Positions 57,101 to 64,000 of a DNA stretch of 64,000 bases are shown here, one piece after another. The stretch spans positions 66,328,231-66,392,230 of the forward strand of contig OY740768.1 of assembly GCA_963513935.1 (NCBI GenBank). The letters are read 5' to 3'. Position 1 is the stretch's first letter, and the number at the start of each line of letters is the position of its first letter. This stretch comes from Aphrophora alni. Its lineage: Eukaryota; Arthropoda; Insecta; Hemiptera; Aphrophoridae. The position numbers were made by a program, and so were the translations under genes. The notes beneath the pieces were generated by a model. That model was not told the DNA's origin. It worked only from the letters and a program-made list of their open reading frames with translations, and did not search any database.

Positions 57101-60100
57101 TTTCATCATTAATAATCATGAAGTAAAGACGTAACACAGCAAAACAAACATATAACCGAAGTTTCCATAAATAAGGTCCATACGATTGATCCAATTTTAA
57201 TTGTTTTTACCCATATAGTAGTGCAACAAAAAAGTTTAATTTGAATATAACAAATTTTATTGGTATAATTATTTTCGTTTTGATTTAATAAATTACCAAA
57301 TCGTCCCTGCTCTTCTTATAACATATGCCATTAAATCGACATTAGACATTGCTCTCACTATTTACCCGTAATTTCTAAATGCACTCGGTAAACGAAACGT
57401 GAGTTTTCAATGAAAATTATAATACCACCTAGGATATTTTAAAATTGCTTTTAAAAGTAGACTGATCAATAAAAGAGTCCTGAATAACAAAATGTAATTA
57501 TTTTACGCTGAAAACTGAAGATGAGTATAAATTAAAGGTGAACCGAAAGAAACATGTAATATTAGTTCTAAAAACACTTTGTTTGAACTTTAGTATGACC
57601 TAGAGGTTTTATCACGAATTTTCCATTATTAATAACCAAATTTAATGTAGCCTCATTATATTTACGTTATAATATTCTTTGAATTTATTAAAATTCATAG
57701 GAATTTCCTAGAATTCAAGTTCAAGTTTCTTCCATTCAGGTTCTTTAATTTGATTTTAGGTGCGGCTAAATTATGTTTCATGGAAACATTTCAGTTGAGG
57801 TTGAAATATATAGTTATGAGTTAAAATATGTATTTCGTTTTGCTTAGTTTTTTTTCTTTATAATTCTATTTTTTCTTAAAAACAAATCGGAATTCAAAGA
57901 TGTATTTCTGTATACAAGAACGTTTATTCTTATTTTTCTGTCGTCACTACAGCCTAAAAGGATTCGGTAAATTAATGGAAAAACCTACTTTCATAACAAA
58001 CACATTTAACACATTTCCACCTACAATCTAAATCACCATTTTAGTACTCTTGGAGCTTGTGCACGTGTGCATAAAGTGGTCATGTAACATGATTTAACCG
58101 TACCTAAAAAGAGATCTTAAATTCTAAAAGTATTTATAGGAAGTCACCATAAAGTCCCTAAAATCCCACAAAATTACATTTTCTGGCTTCATTTTTATAT
58201 TTCAAAATGCAAAGTCCATATTGTATGACTCATAATAAAGTCCTCTTGTTCAATATTGAATATAACTCTAAAAGCTTTCTTTTCAATAGATATTTATTAT
58301 AAAACAAATTCACAGTTAGTGTGTAACTTAAATTTTGAGTATCAACTAATGATCATTATAATACAGAGAAGTAGTAATGTGGGGAGTCACATCCAATATG
58401 TTTGTTCAATTTTAAAACAATTTTCGTAATTGTATTGATGACATTACTGTATTTACATTGAAAACTTTCGTTTTATTTAAAGTAAATTTAAAAACTAGAC
58501 TTGAGCTACAAATTGTAAAAACAAAGTTTAACGTTAGTTTTAATTCCATTTACAAACAAAATGAAGAGAAGTGGAGGGAGGAGAGATGTTCCTTATATAT
58601 TTTTAAACAATTTTTGTGGAATTAAAGTATTTTGGGAAAATCAAATTAAATATATTTGCTGTACAATGTGGATAAAAACTCAGAGAATTAGATGAATCAT
58701 GGAATTCTAGCTGACAACAAACTTGTCATTGTCATTGTCATTATTTATTGAATATTGACTTCTTCTGAACATTTACTATCACAAACTGATATTATCAGTT
58801 ATTACTTTCATAATTTAATATTCTGAAAATATAAATTGTAGTAGTGTCTATAGTATTAAATATTGTGTGAACAAAACTAATGTTAAGAATACTTTCTTTG
58901 TTGTTAGTAACATGAATGAACTTGAGAAAAGTAATATTTATTTATTTACTTAAAAATTGAATTACATTCCGTCCAAATTCAGACTAAAGAGATACTAAAA
59001 TATTATATGATCATTAAAAAAATATTCTAAAAACTATAAATGAGAACATCGAATATACTAGCAATTTTAAATTGTAAATTTTATAATATAATAAAATTTA
59101 ACTTCGACTTATAGAGAAAAAAATTCTATGAATGAATTATTCGTTACAAATTCTTTCACTTAATATACATTTATAATTTTAACTTCTTTTGTAAAACGTT
59201 ATATTTACTGACAACAAATTTTTAATAAAATTGTCAGTTGCTAAAAACTTTACCGATGCAAAGAGTTATACAAAAACTATAGCTTGTAGTGGACTTAACT
59301 AATTCACTAACAGTGTTTTTGTTCGCTGTAAAAAACTGAGGTAGTCAAATATTAAGAAGTATGCACTCTTGAAGAGATTTATTTTTCCAATCTTAAGTAC
59401 AGAATTGAAGTACCGTATTGATGATTATATTGCAGTAGAAAATAACAATCAATGATGAATAAATTCAGAGTTCAAGCAGGAAATCACCATCAATGGTTGA
59501 GGGTGTAATAAACGACTTCTTCAGAATGATGTCATCCGTCAAGTACCCATACACTTGAGCCTCGGGTCGTCAGCATCGATGACTGAATAGTTGCGATATT
59601 TGTTTACATCCTTCATGTTGTAAATAAAGTGTAAGCTAACCATTCATGAATTAGGTTCTTGTATTTTTGATAGAAGTTTTATTAAGCCGAAATATAAGAT
59701 ATATTCAAGTTATATTATATTTGATTTGTATGTAAATAAATTATAATAAACTGTATATCCTTAATGAATAGTAAATGAAACAAACAAAAAATTTACCTTA
59801 ATTTATAAGACTATTATTCCAGTTACATAAAAAATCTGATTTTTTTCCACCTTATCCTAAAAAATCCATAAGATATGTTGATCACGTTATTTCAACCACT
59901 CATTTATATTTTTTGCATAAATTGATATCTTTTATTGTGCTACGAATAAGTTTGTAATAAACCAAATATTAGCTAAATCATTCTTTCTAATCTTTTGTTT
60001 ATTTTTCTATGTTGTATATACAAGGAGAAACATATTTTCTTATAAACTATCAATTAATTTACTATAGATATTATATATTATGTTATATGACTTGGTACTA

Positions 60101-60437
60101 TAAAAATCAGTTAACAAATAATTAAGTTTAAAAATTGTTATTTAATTTCCAAAATAAATTATAGTTATGAAATAAAGCGGATTTAATAAACAATCTGGTA
60201 TTAAAATAACCTACGACTCAATTATTCAAGGGAAAAAATAAACATCTCATATTTTCATATTTTCGAAATCCCAAAGCCTTATCACACAAAATATATCCTG
60301 CATTTAACGTAAATTCTTTAGGACTTACTTCGTATGCTAGAATTGTTAATTCTTAAAATAAAACAATAGAGCTCACCCTGTAGCTTCAAAATGTTTGTTT
60401 TTAATTTCTATTTAATACAAGAGATACTTAAATCCTG
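54152..60437. other. Long non-coding stretch, little recognised
   Basis: About 6.3 kb with no convincing gene. The best frame is an 85-codon ORF at 54599..54856 (+), hydrophilic with balanced composition (HHMKRRGKFENAFGPLHKW). It has an equally open antisense frame, no domain and no clear splice sites, so it stays unassigned. 55440..55500 is slightly GC-richer. TCATTG repeats three times near 58724. Other short ORFs (55455..55676 -, 56214..56423 +) are chance. Confidence 0.5.
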
Positions 60438-60555
60438 CGAAACAGTCTGACCACTGCCGTAAGCCATTGTTTGTGTCCCACTTTAAGCCGATTAGCCCGC
60501 CAGCATTGCGACGCAACCCATCTTGCTTGATTAGCAACTGGACACTCCTTTTTAA
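60438..60555. promoter_or_regulatory. Compact GC-richer island with paired GATTAGC sites
   Basis: About 115 bp, sharply richer in G+C than both flanks, without an open frame. It has CATTGTTTGTG (SOX-like) and two GATTAGC words (60490..60496 and 60529..60535, same orientation, 39 bp apart) of the K50-homeodomain type, enclosing GCCAGCATTGCGACGCAAC. It looks like a small conserved non-coding element. The alternative is a tiny exon, for which I see no splice frame. Confidence 0.3.
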
Positions 60556-61730
<1,175 letters not shown>

Positions 61731-61950
61731 ACTCACTTACTCACCCACTCAAAGGTTAACTTAAGGTGTTTATGATAATTTTCAAAATTATATGTTTTTA
61801 ATAGAAGAGGTGTAAAAATGAGGGTAAGAATTTAGGAATAAAAGACAATTGTGCGTATCAAGTAAAAAAGTAAAATTTTGGTAAATTATAAATGAAAATA
61901 TGCTTTAAAAATATAATTTTGGGGTAGGTTTAAAAGGAATATATATATAC
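61731..61950. other. AT-rich stretch, nothing recognised
   Basis: A short CACTCACTTACTCACCCACTC patch follows the CT array; the rest is featureless up to a (TA)5 tract. Confidence 0.5.
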
Positions 61951-62230
61951 CATGTGTCCAAAAAGTCCCACCCACCCCCCCCCTCTTACTTTTTTTATTA
62001 ATGGAAATAGACAGACTTGCTTTGGGGAAAGTTTAGATAACCAAAGAAGGAATTTTTTGAAGTATCAAAATTTTCAACCCTTACTCCCAAAATGGGGTAG
62101 TTTGGGGGTAAGTCAAGAATTTTAAATAGAAACCCCTATTGAGTGATACCTCATTTTAAAGGCCTTTTAAAAATAAGAATAATGGCTCAAACTAGAGGTC
62201 TCTAAGTTCATCCTACCCAACATAGCGACC
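61951..62230. mobile_element. Probable DNA-transposon end fragment
   Basis: Begins CATGTGTCCAAAAAGTCCCA beside a TA-rich flank. This resembles the GTGTCCCAAAAGT-type tips of many arthropod Tc1/mariner-like elements. It continues with CCCTTACTCCCAAAATGGGG, TAGTTTGGGGGTAAGTC and CCCCTATTGAGTGATACC, a composition quite unlike the flanks. No matching right end or transposase is present. The identification is from resemblance only. Confidence 0.4.
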
Positions 62231-62350
62231 AATCGAATAATGAATTTCAGTGCTATGTTTAAAAACTATATCATATTGTGTATAATACTCCCTCATTAGA
62301 CACCTATTGTCTGTAGACCGTATGTCATAGACTGTATTAATACATAAGAG

Positions 62351-62373
62351 TTTTTTTTTTTTTTTTTTTTTTT
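62351..62373. repeat. Poly(T) run, 23 bases
   Basis: Pure T-run about 120 bp after the transposon-like fragment. It may be the reversed tail of a minus-strand retroinsertion, or slippage. Confidence 0.9.
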
Positions 62374-64000
62374 CAAAATCAAAGAAATAAGTTACTAGGA
62401 ACTTCAGATACTATCATGTAACGATTTGATTTAAAAGGTAACGATGCAAAATTAATTTTGATATTTTAAAAGAATCTTCAAGAAGACTTCTCATCGAACA
62501 ATTAATGTCGTTCAACTGGTAAATTTAAAGTAAGATTGGACTTAACTAACACCTCTCTATCTCATAAAGTTAACTTTAAAGTGTGTATAAATAATTTCCA
62601 AAATTGTATTTATTGTTATTACACGTTGTTCCTGCTGCTAGTTGGAAAGCACTAGTTAATCTTGTTTAAAGTACTTTGTATCCGATAATGGAATCAAAGC
62701 ATGTCAAATGAAGGGACCTAATCGGATTCTGAGGCTTTCACTATGTCTTGGGTAATCTTTAAGGTAAAGAAGTGACCAAGTTAACAACCAAGGGTTTAAG
62801 CAAAGCTCAGTTGTGAGTTACCGCCATCGTATTTAATTGAATCTCTTCTTCAACAGCTTTAAAAGCACAGTCGACCGAGTTAGACATGGTGGTGGGTCTT
62901 CTTCGTGAGAATCTAGACACGTGATCAAACAGCTGTGAGACAGATTATACTTTTTAATAGATAAGTGTTAAATGCAATTGTTTTATTATAATATTTATCT
63001 AATAATTTTAAAAAAATCTAGTATACAGAGAAAGTATATAGTTTTATTATTATTTTTTTCAATGTAATATCTGTAAATTATATATGCACTCGTTTATAAT
63101 CATATCAAAAAGTCGCAATAGATGAAAAACATGTGATTAAATTCATAATTGTCTATATCTATTTGTTTTTACACGGCAATTTGTTTCAAACTCCTGGATT
63201 AAAATCTTCATAACGAAATAACAGTTTGTAAATAAAATAAATTAATCAAAATAAAATATTTTCGATATTTTTGTTTAAAGGCATAAATAAATTATATTCC
63301 TTTAAAATTCAGAAATACGTCGTAATTTATGTTGCATAGATAATAAGTAATAAGTACAAGAAACTCTTAGATACATTTTTCATCAAAATCGACCAAAAAT
63401 AAGAGAAATTGTCACGGAAATTAGTGTTTATTGTAGCCATAGTGTTACCGATTGCTCATATATTAATATATTTATATAATTTGTACTTGCCTGAGCAATC
63501 TTGTGTCATTAATTGTTCACAGCTGTTTCGCCTATTTGACACTTCGGAAATATGTTTTGTCAGATGCACATTAAATAAATAATTTCTTAAAGTTTTCTTT
63601 TCTTTTTGTCGCCAAATTTTTTTATTATTTAGTTATTTAATTTTAAGAGTTAATTCGAGTTATTGCGTTTTTTATTTATAACAAATTTTTTGAGAAACAT
63701 GAGCGAGTTACTAAAATGTCGCTAGGTTTGTATTTGTATTTAGGTGAAAATCTATGCCTTTTGTGTAGAATCCCCAAACTGAACACTCAATCTAATTTTA
63801 TTTTAATTGTAGGAAGTCAGAGACCAAATTAAATTCTGACATTAAGATTGTAAATGTTTGGGGAATTTCACTTACATTTAAAATTAAAATCTTTATATTT
63901 TGACCTCATTAAGTTACGGTATTCCACAAAGTATATAAAGGCGAAAAACATGGAAAACTTCATCATTTTTAGTATTGTTTTGGTATTTATCTCGGCTAAA
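62374..64000. other. AT-rich stretch to the window end, nothing recognised
   Basis: No exon or repeat recognised. 62640..62940 is slightly more GC-rich and contains GACCGAGTTAGACATGGTGG, but no open frame or splice pair could be assigned. Confidence 0.5.

Overview
The window is AT-rich eukaryotic genomic DNA, roughly 30% GC by eye. It has very few genes, many microsatellites and many decayed transposons. It looks like intron or intergenic sequence from an arthropod with a large genome, probably an insect. The grounds are a Tc1/mariner transposase of a type common in insects, a jockey-like non-LTR retrotransposon, a short (TTAGG)n tract (the usual insect telomere unit) and tRNA-derived SINE-like pieces. 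The species cannot be fixed. There are no bacterial-style operons and no long ORF that reads as a gene; the longest ORF (234 codons) is produced by a tandem repeat.

The one convincing host-gene piece is a 72-bp exon at 49752..49823 (+). It has a good acceptor, a strong GTGAGT donor and phase 2 at both ends, and encodes exactly one 24-residue leucine-rich repeat. This one-repeat-per-exon layout is known from LGR receptors, Slit and related extracellular LRR proteins. I found no sister exon, so its introns are probably very long and most of the window may be intron of this gene. GC-richer islands with recognisable binding motifs lie 0.5-2 kb downstream of the exon (50330..51860), with others at 3590..3860, 17560..17720 and 60440..60555. 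They are possible regulatory elements, but that is inference.

Mobile DNA from left to right: a SINE-like tRNA-derived piece (about 1390..1560, -); scattered copies of an unnamed repeat with a 35-bp module (6790, 20783, 26362, 33900-34440, 41650); a foldback element (9743..10285); a second SINE-like piece (about 28020..28130, -); a 2.2-kb Tc1/mariner-type element with TA duplication, inverted ends and a dead transposase (29887..32114); a jockey-like retrotransposon with remnants of ORF1, endonuclease and reverse transcriptase (about 45600..47511, -); two related retroelement-like tails (41898, 49463); and a fragment near 61951 resembling a DNA-transposon end.

Simple and tandem repeats: (TA)n at 2991 and 5297; CT arrays at 7848, 12769 and 61505, two of which grade into hexamers; homopolymers at 26502, 54126 and 62351; and a 1.1-kb minisatellite at 42727..43816 with a ~22-bp unit and a ~153-bp higher-order period. 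I see no CRISPR, defence locus or other novel multi-gene system. The most notable items are the isolated LRR exon, the higher-order minisatellite, the foldback element and the repeat family with the internal module.
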